DNA of 64,000 nucleotides from Aequorivita sp. (GCA_030690315.1 JAUYGY010000014.1:1-64000); one strand, 5' to 3'. Shown: positions 35,549-44,769, numbered from the stretch's first letter. Translations and numbers: made by a program. The notes: generated by a model not told the origin, from the letters alone.

Positions 35549-35878
35549 ATGAAAACAGACAAATACACAAAAACAATCCTTACAATTATCGCAATATGTT
35601 TAACAATAAACGTAGTCAAGGATTTTGAGATTTTTCCGTCGGCCTATGCTTCGGAAAAAGTTGAAACTATAACCGTAAGCGAGGTGATGGACGTGCGTTT
35701 GGTGGATATAAACACTTACGACGAACTGAATGTTAATTTGAAAAGTGTTGACACTTATGATGAAGTAAAAGTGAATATCAAAAAAATTGAAACCACGGAT
35801 GAGCTGGATGTAAATTTAGATGAAATTGGCGGGGGTTGGATTTCAAACGGAGGGCCGATTCCCGTGAAAGTTCAGTAA
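35549..35878 (+). CDS. Exported protein with three internal repeats
   Basis: A 109-residue protein with a hydrophobic N-terminal segment (TILTIIAICLTINVV, residues 9-23), acting as a signal or anchor. The mature part contains three tandem units of about 13 residues: VDINTYDELNVNL, VDTYDEVKVNI and IETTDELDVNL, alternating hydrophobic residues and so likely beta strands. It resembles short flavobacterial proteins of unknown role. A degenerate 7-bp repeat array follows its stop codon. Confidence 0.65.
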   Translation: MKTDKYTKTILTIIAICLTINVVKDFEIFPSAYASEKVETITVSEVMDVRLVDINTYDELNVNLKSVDTYDEVKVNIKKIETTDELDVNLDEIGGGWISNGGPIPVKVQ

Positions 35879-35888
35879 AGGGATAGTA

Positions 35889-35923
35889 GTTTCAGTTTGC
35901 AGGTTTTAATTTGCAGGTTTCAA
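35889..35923. repeat. Degenerate 7-bp repeat array
   Basis: Five units with a 7-bp period: GTTTCAG, TTTGCAG, GTTTTAA, TTTGCAG, GTTTCAA. It begins 11 bases after the upstream stop codon. Confidence 0.45.
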
Positions 35924-35941
35924 CTTAATAACCAATAATTT

Positions 35942-37222
35942 TTAACTTTTAGCTTTCTTAAACGGACGGATAATCAAACGTGCTGCGCGGTCATAATTTA
36001 TATAGCTGTACGTCCAATTGAAAAAAGTAACCACTCTATTGCGGAAACCAACCAAAAACCACAGGTGAACAAACATCCACAAAAACCAGGCAATGGCGCC
36101 GCCAAAGTGCAATTTTCCAATATCAACAACGGCTTTGTTTCTACCCACAGTGGCCATGGTGCCTTTGTCAAAATATTTAAAAGGTTGCATTGCCTTGCCA
36201 TTTAACATTCTTCTGAAATTTTTGCCCAAGTTTTTTCCCTGCTGTATTGCAGGTTGTGCCACTTGGGGATGCCCTTTTGGAAATTCGTTATTTGCCATTA
36301 AAGCTATGTCTCCCAAGGCATAAATATTTCCAAAACCCTTCACTTTATTGAATTCATCAACATTATAACGGTTGGCCCTTTCTACCAACGCTTCACCATT
36401 TATGCCTTTTATAAGTGCGCCTGTAACACCAGCAGCCCAGATAAATGTCTCAGTTTCAAACTTTTTTCCGTCTTTGGTAGTAACTGTTTTTCCATCATAA
36501 TCGCTTATAAATGTTTTAAGATGAACCTGTACACCTAAGTGCTCCAGAAATTTTTGGGCTTTTTTAGAAACCGTTTCGCTCATTGGTGGTAAAACCCTAT
36601 CCAATCCTTCAATAAGGTGAACGTTCATATCCTTTTCATCGAGTTCGGGATAATCATTTTCCAAAATTCCTTTTCTAAATTCCGCTAACGCTCCCGCTAG
36701 CTCTACTCCAGTAGGGCCGGCACCGGCAATAACAAAATTGAGCAACCGTTTGCGTTCCGCTTCATCAGAAGTTGTATCTGCCTTTTCAATATTTTGAAGT
36801 ACTAGGCTTCTAATGTTTAATGCCTGCGGAACGGTTTTCATGGGCATACTGTTTGCGGCTATGCTTTCATTTCCGAAGAAATTAGTTCTCGTTCCCGTGG
36901 CGATTATTAAATAATCATATTTCAAATTTCCGATGGAAGTTGAAATCGTACTGCTCTCCGTATTTATGTTTTCAACTTCCGCCATTCTAAAGTGGAAATC
37001 CTTGTATTTTCTGAAAACCTTCCGAAGCGGATATGCAATGGAGTCCGGCTCCAATCCCGCCGTGGAAACTTGATATAATAAAGGTTGAAAAGTGTGATAG
37101 TTGTGTCTGTCAAAAAGCACGATTTGCACTTTTTCTTTTTGAAGTTTTTTTATGAAGGAAATGCCAGCAAATCCGCCACCTATCACAATAATTCGGGGCG
37201 CTCCGGTTTCAGGAATATTCAT
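35942..37222 (-). CDS. ndh: Type II NADH dehydrogenase
   Basis: A 426-residue flavoprotein that passes electrons from NADH to the quinone pool without pumping protons. The FAD-binding motif IIVIGGGFAGISFI is at residues 10-23, the second dinucleotide fold FVIAGAGPTGVELAGALAEF near 160-180, and the FAD-binding GNIYALGDIA near 300. The C-terminus has two hydrophobic stretches that attach it to the membrane. The start at 37222 (MNIPETGAPRI) fits the family; the frame is open for 59 further codons but these lack similarity and run into the promoter region of the divergent sigma gene. Confidence 0.9.
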   Translation of the reverse strand: MNIPETGAPRIIVIGGGFAGISFIKKLQKEKVQIVLFDRHNYHTFQPLLYQVSTAGLEPDSIAYPLRKVFRKYKDFHFRMAEVENINTESSTISTSIGNLKYDYLIIATGTRTNFFGNESIAANSMPMKTVPQALNIRSLVLQNIEKADTTSDEAERKRLLNFVIAGAGPTGVELAGALAEFRKGILENDYPELDEKDMNVHLIEGLDRVLPPMSETVSKKAQKFLEHLGVQVHLKTFISDYDGKTVTTKDGKKFETETFIWAAGVTGALIKGINGEALVERANRYNVDEFNKVKGFGNIYALGDIALMANNEFPKGHPQVAQPAIQQGKNLGKNFRRMLNGKAMQPFKYFDKGTMATVGRNKAVVDIGKLHFGGAIAWFLWMFVHLWFLVGFRNRVVTFFNWTYSYINYDRAARLIIRPFKKAKS

Positions 37223-37336
37223 TGTTTTTTTATATTGTATAAAAGTACAATTTGTTAATTGAGATATCTTATTTTTTAGGATTTTTGTAACAAAGCTATT
37301 CCGAAGAACACTAATTAAAAAGCTAACCACTAACCA

Positions 37337-37831
37337 TTGAACAAAGAACTTGAACATAGTTTTGTTGCCCAACTTGAGGAAAACCAAAACATTGTACACA
37401 AAATCTGCAGGTTATATACCAACGACAGCGACGCCCACAACGACCTGTTTCAGGAAATAACCATTCAGCTTTGGCGTGCATATCCTAAATTTCGGGGAGA
37501 CTCCAAGTTTAGCACTTGGATGTACCGTGTTGCACTTAATACGGCAATTACGCTTTACCGAAAATCTAAACGTAGCATACCTACGCAAGATTTTGAAGGA
37601 GTTAGCTTTAAAATTTCCTCAGAACCCTATGACGATACGGCAGAGCAACAATTGAAGCTTATGTACAGTGCCGTGAAAGATTTGAACGATATTGACAAAG
37701 CACTTGTTTTTCTGTATTTGGAAGACAAAAACTATAAAGAGATTTCCGAAACTTTGGGTATTACTGAAGTGAACGCACGCGTGAAAATGAACCGGATAAA
37801 GGAAAAATTACGAACTATATTAAATCCGTAA
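37337..37831 (+). CDS. ECF RNA polymerase sigma factor
   Basis: A 164-residue sigma factor. Region 2 covers about residues 12-80 (IVHKICRLYTNDSDAHNDLFQEITIQLWRAYPKFRGDSKFSTWMYRVALNTAI, in parts) and region 4 about 110-160 (LVFLYLEDKNYKEISETLGITEVNARVKMNRIKEKL). The start codon is TTG at 37337; no ATG precedes region 2. It is 6 bases ahead of a four-helix membrane protein that is probably its regulator. Confidence 0.9.
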   Translation: MNKELEHSFVAQLEENQNIVHKICRLYTNDSDAHNDLFQEITIQLWRAYPKFRGDSKFSTWMYRVALNTAITLYRKSKRSIPTQDFEGVSFKISSEPYDDTAEQQLKLMYSAVKDLNDIDKALVFLYLEDKNYKEISETLGITEVNARVKMNRIKEKLRTILNP

Positions 37832-37837
37832 CCCACG

Positions 37838-38482
37838 ATGGATGAACTGGAACTATTGAAAAAACAATGGCAAAGCCAAGAGCAGGTGCTTCCGCATTTG
37901 TCCTATAGCGATATTTATAAAATGCTTTTGAAAAAATCCTCTTCAATAGTAAAGTGGATATTCTATATAAGCATTGCCGAGATTATTTTTTGGACTTTAC
38001 TCGCCTTTTTAGTGCCTGAATCTAGCACCAAATTTAGCGATGATATTGGTTTGCATAATATTCTGTTAGGAGCAAACGTACTGAACTATGTGGTTTTTGG
38101 ATTTTTTATAATTCTATTTTACAGAAACTATCGAAAAATTTCAACAACAGATTCCATAAAAGAATTGATGGGAAATATTTTGAGCACGCGAAAAACAGTA
38201 AAATATTTTGTGATTTACAATATAACTACTTCAATTATACTTATTGTTGGTATCAATATTTTTTATTATTTAAACCAGGATATTGTTTTCAAGTTTATGA
38301 CCGAAGACTACGGTATTGCAAACATTACACAAGAAAGATTTATGAAAATGTTTTTTGCAATTCAAATACTTTTTGGAATTGTAATGATTGGTTTTGTGAT
38401 GTTGTTTTACCGACTTGTTTACGGAATTTTATTGCGCAGACTCAGCAAAAACTATAAAGAGTTGGAGAAAATAGAAGTTTGA
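37838..38482 (+). CDS. Membrane protein, probable regulator of the upstream sigma factor
   Basis: A 214-residue protein of unknown family. A cytosolic N-terminus of about 35 residues (MDELELLKKQWQSQEQVLP) precedes four membrane helices at roughly 43-62, 75-100, 128-148 and 170-195, and the C-terminus is basic. It follows the ECF sigma gene by 6 bases. In this position Bacteroidota usually encode an anti-sigma factor, and the short N-terminal helix could bind sigma, but no known anti-sigma domain is recognisable. Confidence 0.7.
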   Translation: MDELELLKKQWQSQEQVLPHLSYSDIYKMLLKKSSSIVKWIFYISIAEIIFWTLLAFLVPESSTKFSDDIGLHNILLGANVLNYVVFGFFIILFYRNYRKISTTDSIKELMGNILSTRKTVKYFVIYNITTSIILIVGINIFYYLNQDIVFKFMTEDYGIANITQERFMKMFFAIQILFGIVMIGFVMLFYRLVYGILLRRLSKNYKELEKIEV

Positions 38483-38502
38483 AGCCAATGATTACTGAAC
38501 AC

Positions 38503-39306
38503 TCAATATCGCCATTGTCGCTCCTTGTTCAGTTCTTCCTCACTTAGGATTTCGGAAGATGGAATAACCTTTAAAAATGAGGGATGTTGCTCAATAGCAT
38601 ACTCCAGTTTTTCCACTATTTGTTCCATTGTCTCATTTTCATAATCGATAACCAACGGTGGTTTAATTTCCATAGATTGAAGGATACCGCGCTTCTTAAT
38701 GCGAATTCCCTTTTTATCAAAGGACCTTCTAAAACCATCAATTACAATAGGAACAACTACGGGTTTGTTTTTTTTAATGATATGCGCCGTTCCTCTGCGA
38801 ATGGGCTTCCAAGGTTTGGTAGTTCCCTGTGGAAAAGTTATTACCCAGCCATCATCCAAAGCTTTTGTAATGTTGCTCACATCGCTCATTTTCACTTGCT
38901 TGTTCACGTCCTTCCCCTTCTCGCGCCAGGTACGATCAATACTTACAGAGCCTGCATAAGCCAAAATTTTAGGTAACAACCCAGATTTCATCGTTTCTTT
39001 TGCGGCCACAAAATAAATATTCAACTTGGGTCGCCACAGATAACCAACGTTTTTTATACTGTCATCCCTTCCACTTAAACTGGCGTTAAACACGTGGAGC
39101 ATCGCTGCAACATCTGCAAAATAAGTTTGGTGGTTGCTCACAAAAAGCACGTTTTTGTCTGGAAGATTTTTTAAAATCTCACTTCCGTGGATTTGTAGAT
39201 CATTGAAACCCTTAAAACGTCTGTGCGTCATAAGGCCAGCAATCCGTATTAACCAGAGTTTTAGAAAAAGTACATGCCCGAACGGGTTTTTTTTGAAGAG
39301 GCTCAT
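38503..39306 (-). CDS. 1-acylglycerol-3-phosphate acyltransferase (PlsC-like)
   Basis: A 267-residue membrane-associated acyltransferase that adds the second acyl chain to lysophosphatidic acid, or a related lipid. Block I reads SNHQTYFAD near residues 57-65, which is H-x5-D rather than the usual H-x4-D. Block III is FPQGTTKPWKPIRRGTAHI near 170-188, with the usual E of PEGT replaced by Q, and block IV is VVPIVIDGF. The two changes are striking, so the substrate or activity may differ from PlsC. It stands alone on the minus strand. Confidence 0.8.
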   Translation of the reverse strand: MSLFKKNPFGHVLFLKLWLIRIAGLMTHRRFKGFNDLQIHGSEILKNLPDKNVLFVSNHQTYFADVAAMLHVFNASLSGRDDSIKNVGYLWRPKLNIYFVAAKETMKSGLLPKILAYAGSVSIDRTWREKGKDVNKQVKMSDVSNITKALDDGWVITFPQGTTKPWKPIRRGTAHIIKKNKPVVVPIVIDGFRRSFDKKGIRIKKRGILQSMEIKPPLVIDYENETMEQIVEKLEYAIEQHPSFLKVIPSSEILSEEELNKERQWRY

Positions 39307-39427
39307 TTTCAGTATTCAGTAATCAATAGCCGATTTTTGTTTCAAAATTAATTGTTGAAATTTCACACTTCATATTTCGAATTCAAATTTCTTATTTTAT
39401 TCTTCGCAAATATACTAAAATATGCGT

Positions 39428-40069
39428 TTACAGTACCATTTTCAGCAATTCGCGCACTTCGTTGAGCATCATTGCCGTAGCGCCCCAAACCACATGACCG
39501 TTTAGATGGAAAGCGGGTACTTCAATGCTGTGGGCGTATGATGTGGACAGGGTTTTTGTAATAATGTTTGCATCATTCATAAAATCCTGCAAGGTTACTT
39601 CTATGAGTGCTTCTACTTCTTCTTCTTGGGGAATAAATTTTGGCGATTCCGTTGTGATTCCCAAGAAAGGTTGCACAAAAAAATTGCTGGGTGGAATATA
39701 GATTTCGGTGAGTTTTTTTAATACTGAAATAGTTTCGCGCGAAATTCCCACTTCTTCCTCCGTTTCGCGCAGGGCAGCGTCTTGAATGGAATTATCATCC
39801 TCCTCAAGCTTTCCACCGGGAAAGCCCACTTGCGCAGAATGGACGCCTTCGTAAGTTTTTCGAAGAATCAAAATGAGCCGTGTTTCAAAATTTTCCGAAG
39901 GATAAAAAAGCGATAGTACGCCGGCACGTTTTGCGGTATCTTTATCTCTGGCTATTCTTTTCAATTCCTGCAAACGTTCCATCGGCGCCATTTTAAATTG
40001 AACAGCCTCGCCCGGAAGTTCCATTTTTGTTACTTTTACAATCCGTTTTTCAAAATCGCGAAAATCCAT
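39428..40069 (-). CDS. CoA pyrophosphatase, NUDIX family
   Basis: A 213-residue hydrolase that cleaves CoA and derivatives into phosphopantetheine parts and 3',5'-ADP. The NUDIX box is GGKLEEDDNSIQDAALRETEEEVGI near residues 75-98 (read as GxxxxxEx... REUxEE), preceded by SAQVGFPGG, and the CoA-specific block LLLxRx is present as LILILRKTYEG. The start codon lies 2 bases from the start of the divergent cyclophilin gene, so the two promoters must overlap the coding sequences. Confidence 0.87.
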   Translation of the reverse strand: MDFRDFEKRIVKVTKMELPGEAVQFKMAPMERLQELKRIARDKDTAKRAGVLSLFYPSENFETRLILILRKTYEGVHSAQVGFPGGKLEEDDNSIQDAALRETEEEVGISRETISVLKKLTEIYIPPSNFFVQPFLGITTESPKFIPQEEEVEALIEVTLQDFMNDANIITKTLSTSYAHSIEVPAFHLNGHVVWGATAMMLNEVRELLKMVL

Positions 40070-40071
40070 TT

Positions 40072-40791
40072 ATGAGAAAGTTGTTTGTTTATTTGTTCGG
40101 AATTGTTCTTTTCTTCGGAAGCTGTGAAGATAAGAAAAAGGCTACCGAAATTGAAAATGAAATCGAAAACGAAATCGAAACTCAGAAGCCGATAGAAGCT
40201 GAAGTTAAAACTGAAAAGGAAGATGCCAATAAATATCCCGAAATTACCAATGAAAATGTAGTTTCTTTTTTAACCGAATACGGCAAAAAAAATCCCGAAA
40301 CCAAAGTTTTAATTATATCCCGTTTTGGCGATATTGAAATAGAACTATACAAAGACACCCCGTTGCATCGAGCCAATATGATTTATTTGGTGAAACAAAA
40401 ATATTTTGATGACACTTTTTTCCATCGCGTGGTACCTAATTTTATAATCCAAGCCGGAAATAGTGATATTGTTTCAACTCCAAGAAAACGGGTTGCTTTA
40501 GGAAATAAATATTTACTTCCAGCAGAAATTATTCCCGGGCGCGTTCACAATTACGGGACCGTTTCCGGCGCAAAGGAATATCGTGAAAACCCCGATAACA
40601 GAACGGCTCCGTATGAATTTTTTATCTTCCTCGGGCCAAAATCCTCTACGGGGCATTTAAATGGAAAATACACCATCTTCGGAAAAGTTACCAAAGGAAT
40701 GGATGTGGTGGAAGAAATTTCAAAAGTAAAAGCGGATGATGGAGATTGGCCTTTGAGCAATATTTATATTACGGCGAAGGTGCTTGAATAA
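40072..40791 (+). CDS. Cyclophilin-type peptidyl-prolyl isomerase lipoprotein
   Basis: A 239-residue lipoprotein that catalyses proline isomerisation in the periplasm or at the outer membrane. The ATG at 40072 starts a lipoprotein signal (VLFFGSC, Cys17). An acidic repeat of E-N-E-I units (about 24-45) links to a cyclophilin domain at about 80-235 with FFHRVVPNFIIQAGNSD and NGKYTIFGKVTKGMDVVEEI. Residue choices around the active-site Arg are typical. It diverges from the NUDIX gene with only 2 bases between start codons. Confidence 0.9.
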   Translation: MRKLFVYLFGIVLFFGSCEDKKKATEIENEIENEIETQKPIEAEVKTEKEDANKYPEITNENVVSFLTEYGKKNPETKVLIISRFGDIEIELYKDTPLHRANMIYLVKQKYFDDTFFHRVVPNFIIQAGNSDIVSTPRKRVALGNKYLLPAEIIPGRVHNYGTVSGAKEYRENPDNRTAPYEFFIFLGPKSSTGHLNGKYTIFGKVTKGMDVVEEISKVKADDGDWPLSNIYITAKVLE

Positions 40792-40793
40792 AA

Positions 40794-41414
40794 TTAATTT
40801 TTCATTTCCTCTTTAGTATAAATACTCGGCAACGAAAGCTTATAATAAACCGCCAACAACCGTACAACAATTACTATTGAACCGGAAATAATAACAATAA
40901 AATTTTCCGTAATTGGGGAATAGTGTAATAAGAAATATGCAATAGCTCCTAAAATACAGGCCGTAGCATAAATTTCCTTTCTGAAAATAATGGGGATTTC
41001 ATTGCAGAGAATATCGCGTATTACCCCGCCAAAACAAGCAGTCATCGTTCCCAAAGCCACGCAAATAATAGGATGAAAACCTGCTGCAATCCCTTTTTCT
41101 ACACCAACTATTGTATAAAGTGCAATTCCAATAGTATCAAACAAAAACAAGGAACGGCGAATGTAATTCAATCTTTTTCTAAAAATTACCGCAAAAATTG
41201 TGGAGCAGAAAATAACGTACACAAATGTAAGGTTTCGCATCCAAGCCACGGGAACATCAATGAGTATGTCCCGCAAAGTTCCGCCGCCAACCGCCGCAAC
41301 AAAAGCGATTATTAAAATTCCGAAAGGATCCAAACGCTTGTTAAGCGCTGAAAGCACCCCAGAAATGGCGAACGCAATGGTTCCCAAAATATCTATTAAT
41401 AATATAAGCTTCAC
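40794..41414 (-). CDS. TRIC-type cation channel (UPF0126)
   Basis: A 206-residue membrane protein with seven hydrophobic helices. It is made of two repeats, each with a glycine-rich GGGTLRDIL (near 47) or FGGVIRDILCN (near 132) motif, the mark of the UPF0126/TRIC family of homotrimeric potassium-permeable channels. Residues 1-30 (LLIDILGTIAFAISGVLSALNK) are also diagnostic. Its start overlaps the stop of the RDD gene by 4 bases, so the two are co-translated. Confidence 0.9.
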   Translation of the reverse strand: MKLILLIDILGTIAFAISGVLSALNKRLDPFGILIIAFVAAVGGGTLRDILIDVPVAWMRNLTFVYVIFCSTIFAVIFRKRLNYIRRSLFLFDTIGIALYTIVGVEKGIAAGFHPIICVALGTMTACFGGVIRDILCNEIPIIFRKEIYATACILGAIAYFLLHYSPITENFIVIISGSIVIVVRLLAVYYKLSLPSIYTKEEMKN

Positions 41415-42136
41415 ATGTGCTGTGTAAAATGGTTATAATCGCGCAAAACGGTATCAATATATTGCTTGTCATATAAATCTGATGAAGTTTCCAAAACAAT
41501 TTCCACCTTCTTCCGAAGCATATTCAGCGTTTTGAAATCATTGGATTTTAGGGCAATGAGATAGGTTTCCTTGATTAGCCGAGCATCTTTATCGGTAAGT
41601 TTTGTCACATTCAAAAACTTTGGCTGGTAATCATCCGCGATTTCTTCAAGAATGGTATGGGTTATTTTTACTTTATTCTTTGTGCTTATTACCACCGTGC
41701 CAGCGGCGTGGTCGCCAACGCGTTGTCGTTTATCCGAAAAAATAATGGATAGCAACCCAATGGAACCCAAAAATATCCAAATATCCACCAAACGCAACAT
41801 CCACAGAACCATATAATCGCTCCAGCGGGCTGGGCTTCCGTCTATTTTTACGACACGGGTTTTCATCGCCATTTTCCCAACAGTTCTTCCATTGAAAAGG
41901 ATGTGCATATAAAGCGAATAAAACATCACGGGCAAAAGCAACAATTGTTGCAACCCGAAAACGGTCCAATGATCGCTAAAAGCCATGTTCATTGCTTCTG
42001 TGGCTAATTCAACAATGTAGAAATACACAAAAAACAGAAAGAGGTCTATTAAAAATGCTAGAATGCGCTCGCCCACACTAACTATTTTGTAGTCTAGGTT
42101 TACGTTTTGGGTTGTATTGATTTCTAAGTTTGCCAT
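41411..42136 (-). CDS. RDD family membrane protein
   Basis: A 241-residue protein. The ATG at 42136 (MANLEINTTQNVNLDYKIVSVGERILAFLIDLFLFFVYF) gives the family layout: an RDD-like arginine/aspartate start of helix 1 (GERILAFLIDL), a second helix (LLLPVMFYSLYM), NGRTVGKMAMKTRVV, and a third helix before QRVGDHAAGTVVI. The C-terminal 80 residues are cytosolic and helical. Family members assist ion transport or membrane assembly. It diverges from the SpoIIM gene that heads the MoxR operon and is often linked to it. Confidence 0.88.
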   Translation of the reverse strand: MANLEINTTQNVNLDYKIVSVGERILAFLIDLFLFFVYFYIVELATEAMNMAFSDHWTVFGLQQLLLLPVMFYSLYMHILFNGRTVGKMAMKTRVVKIDGSPARWSDYMVLWMLRLVDIWIFLGSIGLLSIIFSDKRQRVGDHAAGTVVISTKNKVKITHTILEEIADDYQPKFLNVTKLTDKDARLIKETYLIALKSNDFKTLNMLRKKVEIVLETSSDLYDKQYIDTVLRDYNHFTQHM

Positions 42137-42175
42137 GTAAAAGCAAGTGGTTATATTTATCGAAAATTTCAGAGT

Positions 42176-43150
42176 ATGCGCGAAGCGGCATTCGTCAAGC
42201 AAAATAAGGAAAAATGGATTGCATTTGAAAAGGCAATTACACTTAATTCAAAAATAAGTCCAGACCAGCTTGCCGACCATTACATCCAACTTACGAATGA
42301 CCTTGCCTATGCGCAGACATACTACCCTGACAGCAAAGCACTTCAGTACTTAAATTCATTGGCTTCGCAGGCGCACCAAAAGATTTATAAAAACAAAAAA
42401 GAAACGAAAAACCGCGTTGTAAGTTTTTGGAAATATGAATTTCCATTGTTTTTTAGACAGCATCAGCGTATGTTGCTTTTTTCTTTTTTAATATTTGCGA
42501 CAGCTTCAGCTATTGGCGCAATTTCGGCAATAAATGATGATTCTTTTGTTCGATTGATTCTTGGCGATAGTTACGTAAACGAAACTTTAAACAACATTGA
42601 CAAAGGCGACCCCACCGCCATTTATAAAAGTGGCAGCGAAATCGGGACGTTCTTGGGTATAACCATAAACAACATTCGCGTAGCGTTTTTGGCATACGCT
42701 TTCGGGGTGATAACTTCTTTGGGAACTGCATATTTGCTGTTTAGCAATGGCGTAATGCTCGGGGCATTTTTCACGTTTTTTTACAATCGTGATTTGCTTT
42801 TTGAAGCTTCAAAAAGTATTTGGCTGCACGGAACCATCGAAATTTCAGTAATCGTTATTGCAGGCTGCGCAGGTATGGTGATGGGCAACAGCATTCTTTT
42901 CCCAAAAACATATTCACGGAAAGTTTCATTTCTGAAGGGCGCAAAGGACGGCCTCAAAATTGTGGTGAGCACCATTCCCTTTTTCATCATTGCAGGCTTT
43001 ATTGAAGGGTTCATAACTCGCTACAGCAATATGCCCGTTTGGTTGGCAATGACCATTATTTTTAGTTCCTTGGCGCTAGTTATTTATTATTACGTTATTT
43101 ATCCAATTATCCTCAACAAAAAACATGCAACACAAACATATACCGCTTAA
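42176..43150 (+). CDS. SpoIIM-family membrane protein (MoxR operon)
   Basis: A 324-residue membrane protein. The N-terminal 90 residues are soluble and helical (MREAAFVKQNKEKWIAFEKAI), followed by about five helices in the stage II sporulation M fold (FLIFATASAIGAISAIND, NNIRVAFLAYAFGVITSLGT, ILFPKTYSRKVSFLKGAKDGLK). In non-sporulating bacteria it is a steady member of MoxR/DUF58 operons, likely part of a membrane assembly complex. It overlaps the next gene by 26 bases. Confidence 0.87.
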   Translation: MREAAFVKQNKEKWIAFEKAITLNSKISPDQLADHYIQLTNDLAYAQTYYPDSKALQYLNSLASQAHQKIYKNKKETKNRVVSFWKYEFPLFFRQHQRMLLFSFLIFATASAIGAISAINDDSFVRLILGDSYVNETLNNIDKGDPTAIYKSGSEIGTFLGITINNIRVAFLAYAFGVITSLGTAYLLFSNGVMLGAFFTFFYNRDLLFEASKSIWLHGTIEISVIVIAGCAGMVMGNSILFPKTYSRKVSFLKGAKDGLKIVVSTIPFFIIAGFIEGFITRYSNMPVWLAMTIIFSSLALVIYYYVIYPIILNKKHATQTYTA

Positions 43151-44051
43151 AAGACAACGCGATGTAGGTGAAATGATAACCACCTATTTCGAGTTTATAA
43201 AACAGAATTTTAAGCCTTTTTTAAATATTTTCATCAGCTACAACGGAATCTTTATTCTTGGGTTTTTGGGCGTCAGCTATCTTTTGGTTACTGGTTTTGT
43301 GGGCACTTTTGTGAATACGCCTGTTTATGGAATTGGTCCGGATATTTCAAATTATCAAGCTTATTTTATTGCCGGAGTCGTGGGTTTTGTAATTCTATTT
43401 CTTATCACCGCTCTTTTAAATTACAGCCTTGCCGCAGTTTATATGATTCAATATCAACAGAACAAAGGCGAAGCTGTTGAAAAAAGAAAAGTGTGGGAAG
43501 TGATAAAACAAAACCTCGGCAAAATAATACTTTTCGTGATTTTGGCGGTTTTTATGTACATCGTATTAATGATAGTTGGCGTAATTATATCTTTCATTCC
43601 ATTATTGGGAACAATTGCCTATTATATAATGATTTTGGCCTTTATGAGCTGGATGGGACTTTCGTTTATGGCGATGATAAACGATAATAAAGAAGTAACC
43701 GACGCTTTCGGGGAAGGCTGGTCGCTGATGAAAAAATTCTTTTGGAAAAGTGTGCTAACAAACCTCGTTATTGGCTTGCTTCTCGGAATTTTAATGATGG
43801 TAGTTTTGATGATTCCCGGAATTTTGATCGGTATTTACGCCTTCCATTCCTTGGATACTGGGGTTGATCTTGCAAATTCCCCAATGGCGAATATAGTTTG
43901 GACCCTCGCCGTTGCGCTGTTTATGATACTTTACACTATCAACCAATCGCTTTCGCAGTTTGTAAACGGAATTCTCTATTATTCGCTTCACGAAGAAACA
44001 TACAACGAAGCCACACGCGAACGCATTGAAAACATTGGCGCGGGTGAATAG
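43125..44051 (+). CDS. Multi-helix membrane protein of the MoxR operon
   Basis: A 308-residue protein with about six to seven membrane helices, including LNIFISYNGIFILGFLGVSYLL and ILFVILAVFMYIVLMIVGVIISFIPLLG. It resembles the membrane domain found in DUF4013-like and glycerophosphodiesterase-linked proteins, with a conserved cytoplasmic FGEGWSLMKKFFWKSVL piece. The exact role is unknown. It starts inside the SpoIIM gene and overlaps the DUF4129 gene, so the three are translationally coupled. Confidence 0.75.
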   Translation: MQHKHIPLKRQRDVGEMITTYFEFIKQNFKPFLNIFISYNGIFILGFLGVSYLLVTGFVGTFVNTPVYGIGPDISNYQAYFIAGVVGFVILFLITALLNYSLAAVYMIQYQQNKGEAVEKRKVWEVIKQNLGKIILFVILAVFMYIVLMIVGVIISFIPLLGTIAYYIMILAFMSWMGLSFMAMINDNKEVTDAFGEGWSLMKKFFWKSVLTNLVIGLLLGILMMVVLMIPGILIGIYAFHSLDTGVDLANSPMANIVWTLAVALFMILYTINQSLSQFVNGILYYSLHEETYNEATRERIENIGAGE

Positions 44052-44769
44052 ATTTCTCTTCATATTATTTTTTCTTTTGAATTCCCTCATTGTAACAGCT
44101 GCGAGAACGGACAGCCTCACCGTTGCCGTGGACAGCAGTAAAATTGTTGCAAAACAATTTTCAGAAAATTTATCGGACAAATATTCAGGTGAAGAATTTG
44201 ATTACGAGACCATGGAAGGCGAGGCCGAAAACTTTTTAGGGCGAGCAATCAATTGGTTTTTCAACAAATTGGGAGAAATTTTCGGCATCCATCTTTCGCC
44301 TGAGATGTACCAAATTGTCAAATTCTTCATTTATGGGTTGCTCATTGTTTTTGCACTTTATATTTTGGTGAAACTACTCGTGGGCGATAATGCTTCGTCG
44401 TTTTTCAGCAGAAAAAGTAAGATGGTCGCTCCGCTTAATATTCAAGAGGAACATATTGAAAATGTAGATTTGGACAGCTATATAAAAAATGCTTTAAAGG
44501 AAGAAAATTACCGATTGGCCATTCGGTATATGTATTTGAAATCACTGAAATTACTTTCGCTAAAAAACATAATCAATTGGCATTTCGAAAAAACAAACAG
44601 CGATTATTACCGCGAAATTGAAAGTGAAGGTTTAAAGGAAAACTTCAAAAAGACATCGTATCTGTACGAAAATATTTGGTACGGCGAATATGCGCTGGAC
44701 AAAGCCGGTTTTGAAAGCGCAAAGAAAGATTTTGAACGATTGAACCAAAACATGAAAAATGCTGGATAA
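44026..44769 (+). CDS. DUF4129 protein of the MoxR operon
   Basis: A 247-residue protein. Residues 1-25 form a signal-like segment; a GTG at 44044 (then N-R-F-L-F-I) would give a neater signal peptide than the ATG at 44026, which lies inside the upstream gene. One membrane helix at about 106-122 (IYGLLIVFALYILVKLL) leads to the cytosolic DUF4129 domain (NYRLAIRYMYLKSLKLLSLKNIINW and YGEYALDKAGFESAKKDFERLNQ). It overlaps the next gene by 11 bases. Confidence 0.85.
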   Translation: MKTLARVNRFLFILFFLLNSLIVTAARTDSLTVAVDSSKIVAKQFSENLSDKYSGEEFDYETMEGEAENFLGRAINWFFNKLGEIFGIHLSPEMYQIVKFFIYGLLIVFALYILVKLLVGDNASSFFSRKSKMVAPLNIQEEHIENVDLDSYIKNALKEENYRLAIRYMYLKSLKLLSLKNIINWHFEKTNSDYYREIESEGLKENFKKTSYLYENIWYGEYALDKAGFESAKKDFERLNQNMKNAG

